Source: Bacteroidales bacterium (GTDB taxonomy: Bacteria > Bacteroidota > Bacteroidia > Bacteroidales > JAGONC01). From it: a DNA stretch of 33,555 nucleotides. Below are positions 8,668 through 16,713 of this stretch, in pieces. Position 1 is the stretch's first letter, and each line of letters begins with the position of its first letter. The DNA lies in assembly GCA_028716265.1 (NCBI GenBank), contig JAQUQD010000033.1:1-33555 (forward strand). The letters are read 5' to 3'. The position numbers and the translations under genes are program-made. Below the pieces are notes generated by a model. The model had not been told where the DNA came from. It did no database searches and saw only the letters and a list, made by a program, of their open reading frames with translations.

Positions 8668-9296
8668 GTTCATCCATCCCTCAACAACTGCTGCAGGGCA
8701 TCCTGCTTCCCCTCATGGAGGAGTTTTATACCCTCCAGGGAGAGGGCATCCACACGGGAAAACCGGCATACTTTATCCGGATCGGTGGATGCGATGTTGG
8801 TTGTTACTGGTGTGATGTGAAAGAATCCTGGAATCCTGAACTACACCCCCTCACACCCACGGACCAGATCGTCAGAAATGCTGCTGCATGCCCCGCAAAA
8901 ACTGTGGTGGTGACCGGAGGGGAACCTCTTATGTACGATCTGGATTACCTCTGCAATGAATTGAAAAAGCTGAACATTCATACATACCTGGAAACATCGG
9001 GCGCTTACCCGTTGACAGGCACCTGGGACTGGATCTGCCTTTCGCCGAAAAAGAAGAATGAACCCCTGGCATCCTTTTATTCCCTTGCCAATGAACTTAA
9101 GATCATTGTTTTTGAAGAAGATGATTTTCGATGGGCAGAACATAATGCCCGACAGGTGTCCCCGGGATGTCATCTGATGCTTCAGCCGGAATGGAGCCGC
9201 CGTAATGAAATGATGACACGAGTGATTGATTACGTAAAAGCACATACGCACTGGCGCATTTCCCTTCAAAGCCATAAATACATGGGAATTCCTTGA
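8664..9296 (+). CDS. queE: 7-carboxy-7-deazaguanine synthase QueE (radical SAM)
   Basis: Radical-SAM enzyme that converts 6-carboxy-tetrahydropterin to 7-carboxy-7-deazaguanine in the queuosine pathway. Seen directly: EEFYTLQGEGIHTGKPA, the iron-sulfur motif CDVGCYWC (CX3CX2C, the QueE variant of the radical SAM triad), WCDVKESW, and VVVTGGEPLMYD. About 210 residues, normal for the family. Start choice: homologues in this phylum carry a short segment ending in something like LPLMEEFYTLQGEG, so the ATG at 8715 begins too late. The TTG at 8664 overlaps the folD stop (TTGA) and restores that segment. An in-frame ATG at 8625 would overlap folD by 43 bases and is the alternative. Family is certain; the exact start is moderate. 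Confidence 0.92.
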   Translation: MSSSIPQQLLQGILLPLMEEFYTLQGEGIHTGKPAYFIRIGGCDVGCYWCDVKESWNPELHPLTPTDQIVRNAAACPAKTVVVTGGEPLMYDLDYLCNELKKLNIHTYLETSGAYPLTGTWDWICLSPKKKNEPLASFYSLANELKIIVFEEDDFRWAEHNARQVSPGCHLMLQPEWSRRNEMMTRVIDYVKAHTHWRISLQSHKYMGIP

Positions 9297-9311
9297 TTAA
9301 AGCCAATCAAC

Positions 9312-11264
9312 ATGCTGATCCTAAATAAATTCCCAATTCTCTTTCTATCTGTATTGCTTGTCATTTCAACCGAGGCTGAGGGACAAAAAGATCTGACCAG
9401 CACGTCCCGGAAAGCGCAAAAAGCATATCGCCAGGCAGAGAAGTACATATACAGCATGGATTATGCTGCTGCCCTGTCCTGTGCTTACCGGGCCATCGAG
9501 CTGGATGAACAATTCACCGAAGGATACCTTTTGCTTGGAGACCTGTACGCTGAAACCGGAGAACCGCTCAAGTCCATCCAGTTCTATAAAAAAGCTTCTG
9601 AACTTGATCCTGATCATTATCCCAGAGCCAGGTTACTGGCCGGCAGGACCGAGATGAACGAGGGGCTTTATGCAGAGGCAAAGAAGGATCTTCAGTTGTA
9701 CCTGAGCAGGGAAGGATTATTGCAGGAGGAACTCTTCCAGGTCAAAGTATTATTAGATCGGTGTGATTTTGCGCTGTATAGTATCGATCACCCGGTGCCC
9801 TTCTCGCCTGTGAATATGGGATCACAGATCAATTCTACCTTTGATGAATACATCAATGCGGTCACGCTCGACAACGATGAGCTGTACCTAACGGTGGGAA
9901 CCCGAGCCGATTCGCAGAATGCAGATGAGATCCGCAGGGAGGATTTTTATCTCTCCCGTTCCCGTGAGGGAACCTGGGCCCAGCGCGAACCACTTGGATC
10001 ACCCATGAATACTCCGGAAAATGAAGGAGCCATGTTCATCTCGCCAGACGGTCGTTATTTGTTGTTTTCTGCCTGCAATAAGACTGACGGATACGGGAGC
10101 TGTGATATTTATATCTCTTTCAGGAAGAACGACCACTGGGGTGAGCCGGAAAACATCGGACCCACGATCAACTCTGCTTACTGGGAAACACAGCCCTGCC
10201 TCGGGTCTGACGGCCGTACGCTGTTTTTTGTCAGTAACCGGCCGGGTGGGAAAGGCGGCTCAGATATCTGGTTCTCCATCTACCTGCAACAAGAGCGGTG
10301 GAGCATTCCCATGAACGCCGGAGATTCGGTGAATACGGAAGAGGATGAGATGTCGCCGTTCATTCACCCCGATAACCAGTCGCTCTACTTTTCTTCGAAA
10401 GGACATATCGGAATGGGAGGTTACGATCTGTTCCTGTCCAGGAAGGATGAAGCCGGAAACTGGACCAGACCTGAAAACCTCGGTTATCCCATCAACACCA
10501 CAGCTGATGAGATCAATCTGGTAGTGGAGGCCTCAGGCACCATCGGCTATATCTCTTCAGATATTCCGGGAGGATTCGGTGGCATCGATATTTACAGCTT
10601 TGAACTTCACCCCGGGATCCGGCCAAACCAGGTCACGTATATGAAAGGATTGGTCATGGATGCAGATACCCGTCGGCCGGTGAGGGCAGAATTTGACCTT
10701 TCCGATCTTGAAACCGGCGCTACGGTCATCGAGTCGTTCTCGGATCCTGAAACAGGCGCTTTTTTGCTTTCCCTCCCTACCGACAGAGATTATGCCTTGC
10801 ATGTGACAGCCGAGGGATACGCCTTTCATTCGGAACACATCGCTCTGCGAGGCATACAAACGATCCTGGATCCATTCCTGATCAATATTAGCCTGCTCCC
10901 TATCAAGCCTGACCAGGTCGTCGTGATGAACAACATCTTTTTCGAGACGGATCAGTATGTCCTTAAAAATGAGTCAGTTGCTGAATTGACAAAGCTGATT
11001 GGCTTTTTAAATGAAAACAAGGGAGTGAGCATTGAAATCCGCGGCCATACAGACCAGACAGGCACCAGGGAATACAACGACCAGCTCTCCCTGCTTCGTG
11101 CGCGCTCAGTCTATCAGTACCTTGTCGACCATGGCATTGATTCACGACGGCTGCAGTATCATGGATACGGATTTTCACTCCCTGTGGCTGCAAACGATAC
11201 GGAAGAAGGACGACGGTTAAACCGCCGGACTGAATTCCGGATCCTTGATAATCATGCTCCCTGA
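9312..11264 (+). CDS. PorE-like periplasmic protein: TPR + PD40 propeller + regulatory-like domain + OmpA domain
   Basis: A 650-residue exported protein. Order of parts: signal peptide (about 1-25); TPR-like helices (about 30-150, with YSMDYAAALSCAYRAIELD and EPLKSIQFYKKASELDPDH); PD40/TolB-like beta-propeller repeats (about 170-430, for example FISPDGRYLLFSA, LGSDGRTLFFVSNRPGGKGG, SPFIHPDNQSLYFSS); a carboxypeptidase-regulatory-like sandwich (about 440-525); and an OmpA C-terminal peptidoglycan-binding domain (about 540-650, IEIRGHTDQTG ... LSLLRARSVYQYL ... NRRTEF). This is the same architecture as PorE, the T9SS component that ties the secretion machine to peptidoglycan in Porphyromonas. 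PorE is a lipoprotein, whereas this signal peptide shows no lipobox Cys, and paralogues with this layout are common, so the T9SS role is only possible. It sits 15 bases after queE, probably co-transcribed. Confidence 0.85.
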   Translation: MLILNKFPILFLSVLLVISTEAEGQKDLTSTSRKAQKAYRQAEKYIYSMDYAAALSCAYRAIELDEQFTEGYLLLGDLYAETGEPLKSIQFYKKASELDPDHYPRARLLAGRTEMNEGLYAEAKKDLQLYLSREGLLQEELFQVKVLLDRCDFALYSIDHPVPFSPVNMGSQINSTFDEYINAVTLDNDELYLTVGTRADSQNADEIRREDFYLSRSREGTWAQREPLGSPMNTPENEGAMFISPDGRYLLFSACNKTDGYGSCDIYISFRKNDHWGEPENIGPTINSAYWETQPCLGSDGRTLFFVSNRPGGKGGSDIWFSIYLQQERWSIPMNAGDSVNTEEDEMSPFIHPDNQSLYFSSKGHIGMGGYDLFLSRKDEAGNWTRPENLGYPINTTADEINLVVEASGTIGYISSDIPGGFGGIDIYSFELHPGIRPNQVTYMKGLVMDADTRRPVRAEFDLSDLETGATVIESFSDPETGAFLLSLPTDRDYALHVTAEGYAFHSEHIALRGIQTILDPFLINISLLPIKPDQVVVMNNIFFETDQYVLKNESVAELTKLIGFLNENKGVSIEIRGHTDQTGTREYNDQLSLLRARSVYQYLVDHGIDSRRLQYHGYGFSLPVAANDTEEGRRLNRRTEFRILDNHAP

Positions 11265-11300
11265 TCAACGAAAGGACCTTCCCCATCGCAAATAATATGA

Positions 11301-11308
11301 TATCTTTG
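11301..11308 (+). promoter_or_regulatory. -7 box for the agmatinase/DHS-like unit
   Basis: TATCTTTG, a perfect TAnnTTTG match, lies in the 81-base gap before the agmatinase gene, 37 bases upstream of its ATG. This supports a new transcription unit starting here rather than read-through from the PorE-like gene. A -33 TTG is not evident. Confidence 0.55.
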
Positions 11309-11345
11309 TGGGGTAATTCACTCACCGGCCATTTAAACTGTTACG

Positions 11346-12194
11346 ATGAATTTTGCAGATATACCTGATGAGCTCGCCTCCTACGAGAAAGCCCGGATCG
11401 TCGTGCTACCGGTCCCTTATGATGAAACAAGCACATGGATCAAAGGGGCGGACAAGGGCCCCGATGCGATCATCACCGCCTCTTGCAACATGGAGCTGTA
11501 TGATATTGAAACGGACAGCCAGGTTTTTGAAAGGGGGATCTTCCTGGCCCGGCCCATTCGCCACACGGATGATCCCAAAAGAATGGTCAGTGCAGTTTAT
11601 GAAAAAGTGAAGCACTATATCGACGAGGAGAAATTCCTGGTGATGCTTGGAGGTGAACATTCGGTGACCATAGGTTCGGTCATTGCTTTTGCAGAACGGT
11701 TCAATGAGCTGTGTGTCCTGCAGCTGGATGCGCACACCGACCTTCGCCACGAGTACCTTAACAGTATCTACAACCATGCCTGTGTCATGGCCAGGGTGAG
11801 GGAGCTCTGTCCAGTTATACAGGTTGGCATCAGGAGCATGGACATCACTGAAACACCGTTGCTGGTTAAGGAGAACCTGTTCCTGGCAGAAAACATCGTC
11901 AACAGGACTGACTGGATGGAGCAGGTCGTTTCACGCCTTTCCAAAAATGTCTATATCACCATTGATCTGGACGTTTTTGATCCTTCCATTATGCCTTCCA
12001 CAGGGACACCCGAACCAGGCGGACTGTTATGGTATCAGGTCATTGACCTGCTGAGGCTTGTAGCCACAAAAAGGCATATTGTGGGATGTGATGTGGTAGA
12101 GCTTTGTCCCAACGAGATCAACAAGGCCCCTGATTTCCTGGCCGCCAAACTCATCTATAAACTCTTAAGCTATAAATATTGTCTAAAATCATAA
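11346..12194 (+). CDS. speB: Agmatinase / arginase-family ureohydrolase
   Basis: A 282-residue binuclear-manganese ureohydrolase. Metal-ligand motifs are all present: GGEHS with His105, DAHTD with Asp128, His130 and Asp132, and TIDLDVFDPS with Asp207 and Asp209; GTPEPGG (220-226) is also typical. Agmatinases convert agmatine to putrescine and urea; the family also includes arginase, formiminoglutamase and guanidino-acid hydrolases. NHACVM (143-148) in place of other substrate-loop forms, together with the adjacent DHS-like polyamine enzyme 15 bases downstream, argues for agmatinase. No arginine decarboxylase is visible nearby, so agmatine would have to come from elsewhere. The ureohydrolase fold is certain; the substrate call is likely. 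Confidence 0.88.
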   Translation: MNFADIPDELASYEKARIVVLPVPYDETSTWIKGADKGPDAIITASCNMELYDIETDSQVFERGIFLARPIRHTDDPKRMVSAVYEKVKHYIDEEKFLVMLGGEHSVTIGSVIAFAERFNELCVLQLDAHTDLRHEYLNSIYNHACVMARVRELCPVIQVGIRSMDITETPLLVKENLFLAENIVNRTDWMEQVVSRLSKNVYITIDLDVFDPSIMPSTGTPEPGGLLWYQVIDLLRLVATKRHIVGCDVVELCPNEINKAPDFLAAKLIYKLLSYKYCLKS

Positions 12195-12209
12195 TTTACA
12201 GATTATCAC

Positions 12210-13232
12210 ATGAAGAAAAAAGAATTACTGAAGGAACCCATCGAACATATCAATTTCAAATCGTTTGATTCCACTCCCATCATTGACGCGATGGCGAAAA
12301 TGTCCTTTTCATCGAGGGATACGGCTAATGCTGCCCATATCTTCAACCGAATGTTGGCAGATGCCACCTGCACCAACTGGCTGACCCTGGCGGGCAGTAC
12401 CAGCGCAGGGGGATGTATGCAGGTTTATGTGGATATGATCAAATGCAATATGATCGATGCCATTGTGGCCACCGGAGCCTCCATTGTGGACATGGACTTT
12501 TTCGAAGCGATCGGATTCCGGCACTATCGGGGCACTCCCTTCATCGACGACCGTCATCTGCGGGAGCAGTACGTCGACCGGATCTATGACACGTTCATTG
12601 ATGAGGAAGAGCTTCAGGAATGCGACATTACCATCCGGAAGATTGCGGACTCACTGTCTCCCAGGCCACATTCCTCCCGGGAGTTCATCCGCGAGATGGG
12701 ACGCTGGCTCACGCAACATTCAGTCAAAAAGGATTCCCTGGTCCAGGTGGCGTTCGAACACAACGTCCCGATCTTTTGCCCGGCTTTCAGCGACAGCAGC
12801 GCGGGCTTCGGACTGGTCATGCACCAGTGGAACCATCCTGGTGAACATCTTTCGATTGATTCGGTTAAGGATTTCCTGGAATTGACACGGATCAAGTTCC
12901 ATGCGGAGAATAGCGGGCTACTGATGATTGGCGGTGGTGTGCCCAAGAACTTTGCACAGGACACAGTCGTTTGCGCAGAAGTGCTCGGCAAAGAGGTCCC
13001 CATGCATCAATATGCGATACAGATCACGGTTGCAGATGCGCGCGACGGCGCCTGTTCCAGCTCCACACTGAAGGAGGCTTCCTCATGGGGTAAAGTGGAC
13101 ACGGTATACGAACAGATGGTCTACGCTGAAGCTACAACCGTCCTGCCGTTGATTGCCAGCTATGTGTTCCATAAGGGTGAATGGAAAAAACGCCGCAAAA
13201 GGGAATGGACAAAGATGCTGGATGAGGTCTGA
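12210..13232 (+). CDS. Deoxyhypusine synthase-like protein (probable polyamine aminobutyltransferase)
   Basis: A 340-residue protein of the deoxyhypusine synthase (DHS) family. Seen: an NAD-binding type core with TLAGSTSAGG (59-68) and IVATGASIVDMDFFE (85-99), GLLMIGGGVPKNF (236-248), and the active-site segment SSWGK with Lys295, matching the SWGK that carries the catalytic lysine of human DHS. In eukaryotes DHS transfers an aminobutyl group from spermidine to eIF5A. Bacteria lack eIF5A, and some bacterial and plant DHS relatives make homospermidine instead. The gene is 15 bases behind agmatinase in the same operon, which fits a role in making a polyamine from putrescine. The exact product is not determined by sequence. 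Length is slightly shorter than eukaryotic DHS. Confidence 0.85.
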   Translation: MKKKELLKEPIEHINFKSFDSTPIIDAMAKMSFSSRDTANAAHIFNRMLADATCTNWLTLAGSTSAGGCMQVYVDMIKCNMIDAIVATGASIVDMDFFEAIGFRHYRGTPFIDDRHLREQYVDRIYDTFIDEEELQECDITIRKIADSLSPRPHSSREFIREMGRWLTQHSVKKDSLVQVAFEHNVPIFCPAFSDSSAGFGLVMHQWNHPGEHLSIDSVKDFLELTRIKFHAENSGLLMIGGGVPKNFAQDTVVCAEVLGKEVPMHQYAIQITVADARDGACSSSTLKEASSWGKVDTVYEQMVYAEATTVLPLIASYVFHKGEWKKRRKREWTKMLDEV

Positions 13233-13247
13233 GGGAAAGGAATTCCT

Positions 13248-13272
13248 CTGTAAATAACTGTGTCATTTACAG
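13248..13272. promoter_or_regulatory. Perfect inverted repeat over the -33 region of the thrS promoter
   Basis: CTGTAAAT (13248-13255) and ATTTACAG (13265-13272) form a perfect 8-base dyad with a 9-base centre, ending 8 bases before the thrS -7 box. It directly abuts a second palindrome, AGGAATTCCT (13238-13247). The RNA hairpin would be followed by A residues, not U, so it is not a normal intrinsic terminator on the plus strand. An operator for a dimeric regulator is a reasonable alternative. Which regulator is unknown. Confidence 0.45.
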
Positions 13273-13280
13273 AAAAAGTA

Positions 13281-13288
13281 TATCTTTG
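13281..13288 (+). promoter_or_regulatory. -7 box for the thrS-infC-rpmI-rplT operon
   Basis: TATCTTTG followed by CA is a textbook Bacteroidetes -7 element (TAnnTTTGC), 17 bases upstream of the thrS ATG. It implies a very short untranslated leader, so there is no room for a long structured thrS leader as in Escherichia coli. Confidence 0.65.
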
Positions 13289-13305
13289 CACCCAATTTTC
13301 AAAAA

Positions 13306-15267
13306 ATGGATCATTCAATCAATATCACCTTCCCTGACAAGTCGGTAAAGGCATATCCCAGTGGTGTCACTGGTCTTGAGATTGCCAGCGGCATCAGTGA
13401 AGGGCTTGCCAGAAATGTTTTGTCGGTGAAGGTCAATGATGAAGTCCGGGACGCCACGCGACCAATCACTGCCGACTCACATATCCGCCTGCTTACATGG
13501 AACGACGACGAAGGAAAGGCGACCATGTGGCACTCCTCAGCCCACCTGATGGCAGAAGCCATTGAAAGCCTTTACCCGGGAGTAAAATTCGGCATCGGAC
13601 CTGATATTGAGAATGGATTTTATTACGACATTGATTTTTGTGATTATACCATCTCGGAGAACGATTTCGGCAGGATCGAGGAGAAGATGCTGGCCCTTGC
13701 CAGGGAAAAACAAGCTTTTGTGAGGAAAGACGTCACCAAGGAAGAGGCGATCGAATATTTCACCCGCAAAAAGGACCAGTATAAGCTGGAGCTGATCCGC
13801 GACCTTCAGGATGGACAGATCACCTTCTATTCCTCAGGTCATTTTGTGGACCTCTGCCGCGGACCCCATCTTCCTGACACGTCTCCCATCAGGGCTGTCA
13901 AGCTGCTCAGCATTGCTGGGGCCTACTGGCGTGGCGACGTGACTCGCAAGCAACTGACACGGATCTACGGGATAACATTCCCAAAACAGAAAGAACTTGA
14001 CGACTATCTGGTACTGATCGAGGAAGCAAAGAAAAGAGACCATCGCCGCATCGGCCGTGAGATGGAACTGTTTACCTTTTCCGACTCTGTGGGATCCGGA
14101 TTGCCCTTATGGTTGCCCAGAGGAGCACAGCTCAGGGAACGTCTCGAATTCTTTCTGAAGAAACTTCAGAAAGAAGCCGGGTACGTGCAGGTAATCACCC
14201 CACACATTGGAAATGTGAACCTTTACAAGATCTCAGGACACTTTGATAAATACGGCAAGGACTCGTTTCAGCCCATTTCAACTCCGGAAGTAGGAGAGCA
14301 GTTCTTCCTCAAACCGATGAATTGCCCGCACCACTGTGAAATTTACCGTGACAAGCCACGGTCCTACAAGGATCTTCCGCTTCGCATGGCGGAGTTCGGT
14401 ACCGTTTATCGCTACGAACAGCATGGCGAGCTGCATGGTTTGACACGCGTTCGCGGATTCACACAGGATGACGCCCATATTTTCTGCACCCCTGATCAAC
14501 TGAAGGACGAGTTCATCGGAGTCATTGAGATCGTGATGAAGATCTTCAAAGCGCTTGACTTCAAGGAGTTTATTACGCAGATCTCACTCAGCGACCCCGA
14601 CAACAGGGAGAAATACATCGGATCGGATGAAAACTGGCATAAGGCCGAGCAGGCCATCCTCGAAGTCGCCCGTGAGAAAGACCTTCCCAATACAACGGTC
14701 GTTTACGGCGAGGCCGCCTTCTACGGACCCAAGATGGATTTTATGGTAAAGGATGCTCTGGGGAGAAAATGGCAGCTAGGAACCATCCAGGTCGATTATA
14801 ACCTGCCCGAGCGGTTCGACCTTGAATATGTCGGCAATGACAACCAGCGTCACCGGCCGATCATGATTCACCGTGCTCCCTTTGGATCCATGGAACGTTT
14901 TGTGGCGGTCCTGATCGAACACACCGCTGGTAAATTCCCGATATGGCTAGCCCCTGACCAGGCTATCATACTGCCAATCAGCGAAAAATACCATGATTAT
15001 TCGAAAAAAGTTTTGAAATTGCTGAATAATTACGAAATTCGCAGCCGCATTGACGAGCGGAACGAAAAGATTGGTAAAAAGATTCGGGATGCGGAACTGA
15101 CAAAGATCCCCTATATGCTTATCGTGGGAGAGAAAGAAGAGCAGGAGGAAAGGCTGTCAGTACGCAAACAGGGCGCGGGCGACCTGGGCACCTTTACCGT
15201 CAGTCAGTTTGCTGACCTGATCAATGAAGAAATTCAGGAACTTTTTGCAGGAACTGAAAAAGGATGA
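13306..15267 (+). CDS. thrS: Threonyl-tRNA synthetase
   Basis: A 653-residue class II synthetase that charges tRNA-Thr. Domains: TGS (about 1-65); editing domain with HSSAH (His76, His80) and CRGPH (Cys184, His188) for removing mischarged serine; catalytic core with PMNCPHH (Cys340), motif 2 region [25 protein letters not shown], His391 and His522 completing the zinc site, and motif 3 [14 protein letters not shown]; and a C-terminal anticodon-binding domain (about 550-653). All key residues and the full length are present. It heads the conserved thrS-infC-rpmI-rplT operon. The start ATG follows the -7 box closely. Any autoregulation would probably have to use the upstream dyad rather than a long leader. 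Confidence 0.98.
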   Translation: MDHSINITFPDKSVKAYPSGVTGLEIASGISEGLARNVLSVKVNDEVRDATRPITADSHIRLLTWNDDEGKATMWHSSAHLMAEAIESLYPGVKFGIGPDIENGFYYDIDFCDYTISENDFGRIEEKMLALAREKQAFVRKDVTKEEAIEYFTRKKDQYKLELIRDLQDGQITFYSSGHFVDLCRGPHLPDTSPIRAVKLLSIAGAYWRGDVTRKQLTRIYGITFPKQKELDDYLVLIEEAKKRDHRRIGREMELFTFSDSVGSGLPLWLPRGAQLRERLEFFLKKLQKEAGYVQVITPHIGNVNLYKISGHFDKYGKDSFQPISTPEVGEQFFLKPMNCPHHCEIYRDKPRSYKDLPLRMAEFGTVYRYEQHGELHGLTRVRGFTQDDAHIFCTPDQLKDEFIGVIEIVMKIFKALDFKEFITQISLSDPDNREKYIGSDENWHKAEQAILEVAREKDLPNTTVVYGEAAFYGPKMDFMVKDALGRKWQLGTIQVDYNLPERFDLEYVGNDNQRHRPIMIHRAPFGSMERFVAVLIEHTAGKFPIWLAPDQAIILPISEKYHDYSKKVLKLLNNYEIRSRIDERNEKIGKKIRDAELTKIPYMLIVGEKEEQEERLSVRKQGAGDLGTFTVSQFADLINEEIQELFAGTEKG

Positions 15268-15297
15268 CATCCCTTTTTCACAGTATTAATCAATCAT

Positions 15298-15303
15298 AGG
15301 AGG
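15298..15303 (+). promoter_or_regulatory. Strong Shine-Dalgarno that fixes an ATA start for infC
   Basis: AGGAGG, complementary to the 16S rRNA 3' end, lies 7 bases before an in-frame ATA (15311) and 19 bases before the GTG at 15323. The spacing suits ATA only. The whole block ATAGGAGGAAAACACATA is nearly the same as ATAGGAGATAAACACATG ahead of the DUF4301 gene, where the ATG takes the place of the ATA. Confidence 0.7.
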
Positions 15304-15310
15304 AAAACAC

Positions 15311-15871
15311 ATAGCTGCACTAGTGAATGATCCCGGGGGGAGATTTGCTCCTTCAAGAAAACCCAAAGAGGATAAGCACCGGATCAATGAACGAATCAAT
15401 GCGCCTGTTGTACGGGTAGTAGGTGAAAACATTCAGCAGGGAATATACAGTATCAGAGAAGCACTTGATATTGCCTATAACCTCGGGCTGGATCTGGTCG
15501 AGATCTCGCCCACCGCTAATCCCCCGGTTTGCAAGGTGATCGATTATAAAAAGTTCCTCTACGAGCTGAAGAAAAAACAAAAAGAGATCAAAGCCAAAAC
15601 GGCCAAAGTCGTCGTCAAAGAGATCAGACTTGGGCCCAACACGGATGATCACGATTTTAATTTTAAACTTAAACACGCGATCAAATTCCTGCAGGAAGGA
15701 GCAAAGGTGAAAGTGGACGTGTTCTTCAGGGGCAGGTCGATCGTGTACAAGGACCAGGGTGAACTGATCTTGCTGCGGTTTGCCAGTGAGCTGGCCGATC
15801 ACGGGAAAGTGGAAAAATTACCCCTGCTGGAAGGGAAAAGAATGATCATGATCATCGCACCGAAAAAATAA
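15311..15871 (+). CDS. infC: Translation initiation factor IF-3, probable ATA start
   Basis: IF-3 binds the 30S subunit, keeps it free of 50S and proofreads the start codon. From the ATA start the protein has 186 residues. It has an N-terminal domain with [18 protein letters not shown] and [20 protein letters not shown], a lysine-rich linker ([13 protein letters not shown]), and a C-terminal domain with [21 protein letters not shown] and [15 protein letters not shown] at 15323 could start a protein four residues shorter, but the AGGAGG is placed for the ATA at 15311. Rare start codons (AUU and relatives) on infC are known in other bacteria, where IF-3 represses its own translation through them, so the same control is likely here. 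It lies 43 bases after thrS. Confidence 0.95.
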   Translation: MAALVNDPGGRFAPSRKPKEDKHRINERINAPVVRVVGENIQQGIYSIREALDIAYNLGLDLVEISPTANPPVCKVIDYKKFLYELKKKQKEIKAKTAKVVVKEIRLGPNTDDHDFNFKLKHAIKFLQEGAKVKVDVFFRGRSIVYKDQGELILLRFASELADHGKVEKLPLLEGKRMIMIIAPKK

Positions 15872-15896
15872 ATCAATCAACATAAACAGACCAGAA

Positions 15897-16091
15897 ATGC
15901 CAAAGATGAAAACAAAGTCCGGCGCCAAGAAGCGGTTTTCCTTTACAGGTACCGGCAAACTTAAACGCAAGCACGCCTACAAAAGCCATATCCTGACCAA
16001 AAAGACCAACAAGAGAAAACGTAACCTGGGTTATGCTACTGTGGTTGAAAAGACAGATGCGGGTACAGTAAAGCAAATGCTTGCCAGTTAA
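15897..16091 (+). CDS. rpmI: 50S ribosomal protein L35
   Basis: A 64-residue basic protein starting [14 protein letters not shown] with the typical [16 protein letters not shown] and [11 protein letters not shown] segments of bL35, a structural protein of the large ribosomal subunit. It lies 25 bases after infC and 76 bases before rplT in the standard gene order. Length is normal for the family. Confidence 0.97.
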   Translation: MPKMKTKSGAKKRFSFTGTGKLKRKHAYKSHILTKKTNKRKRNLGYATVVEKTDAGTVKQMLAS

Positions 16092-16167
16092 CAACATACG
16101 TTTCACTTGCTGTCAGCCCCCAAGAGTCCTGTAACATGGAACGCTGAAGCAAAAATCAGATTTCATC

Positions 16168-16515
16168 ATGCCAAGATCAGTTAATGCAGTAGCATCACAC
16201 CAACGAAAAAAGAAAATTTTCTCCCGCGTCAAAGGCCAGTTTGGACGCAGGAAGAATGTGCTGACCGTAGCGAAGAATGCCCACGACAAAAGCCTGGGAT
16301 ATGCCTATCGTGACCGGCGCCTCAAGAAAAGGAACTTCAGGGGATTATGGATCATCCGCATCAATGCCGGAGCCCGGCAGCACGGATTGTCCTATTCAGC
16401 TCTGATGGGACTTCTCAATGAAAAGGATATCCGGCTCAACCGTAAAGTGCTGGCCGACCTGGCCATGAACCACCCGGAAACTTTCAAGGCAGTGGTGGAC
16501 GCTGCCAGAGCCTAA
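16168..16515 (+). CDS. rplT: 50S ribosomal protein L20
   Basis: A 115-residue bL20 with the conserved [18 protein letters not shown] start, [31 protein letters not shown] and [16 protein letters not shown] segments. It binds 23S rRNA early in 50S assembly; in Escherichia coli L20 also represses its own operon, but the 76-base gap upstream shows no structure I can identify as a mimic of its rRNA site. It is the last gene of the operon. Confidence 0.97.
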   Translation: MPRSVNAVASHQRKKKIFSRVKGQFGRRKNVLTVAKNAHDKSLGYAYRDRRLKKRNFRGLWIIRINAGARQHGLSYSALMGLLNEKDIRLNRKVLADLAMNHPETFKAVVDAARA

Positions 16516-16701
16516 AAGATCCGGCCTGCCATATCTATGATTTCGATAGTAAAAAACAGTACCGGAATAAAGGGGATCCTCCAGCCTTATATGCACCTTA
16601 CCGTCGGCAGGATTCGGTAACACTGCCGACCTGTCTGAAAGATCAACTTCCAGAAAGCCTCTTCCGCGGCCATCTGACGGAGGATACACCATGATTTTCA
16701 T
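16516..16701 (-). pseudogene. Possible relic of a T9SS-type C-terminal sorting domain
   Basis: The 198-base gap between rplT and the convergent thioredoxin-like gene reads on the minus strand as an open frame starting 12 bases after the thioredoxin-like stop. It contains VLPNPADGKVHIRLEDP, which resembles the start of T9SS type A sorting domains (compare YPNPA followed by a beta strand). The rest of the domain does not follow, the frame has no signal peptide, and it runs on into rplT antisense. It may be a decayed gene end or a chance match. A perfect dyad GTCGGCAG/CTGCCGAC (12-base loop) lies inside it, without a T-run. Confidence 0.25.
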
Positions 16702-16713
16702 ACAATGGTTCTG

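Noticed and set aside
16603..16630. Dyad GTCGGCAG/CTGCCGAC as an intrinsic terminator of the rplT operon
   Set aside because: The stem is perfect, but the loop is long (12 bases) and no T-run follows on either strand, so I did not call a terminator.
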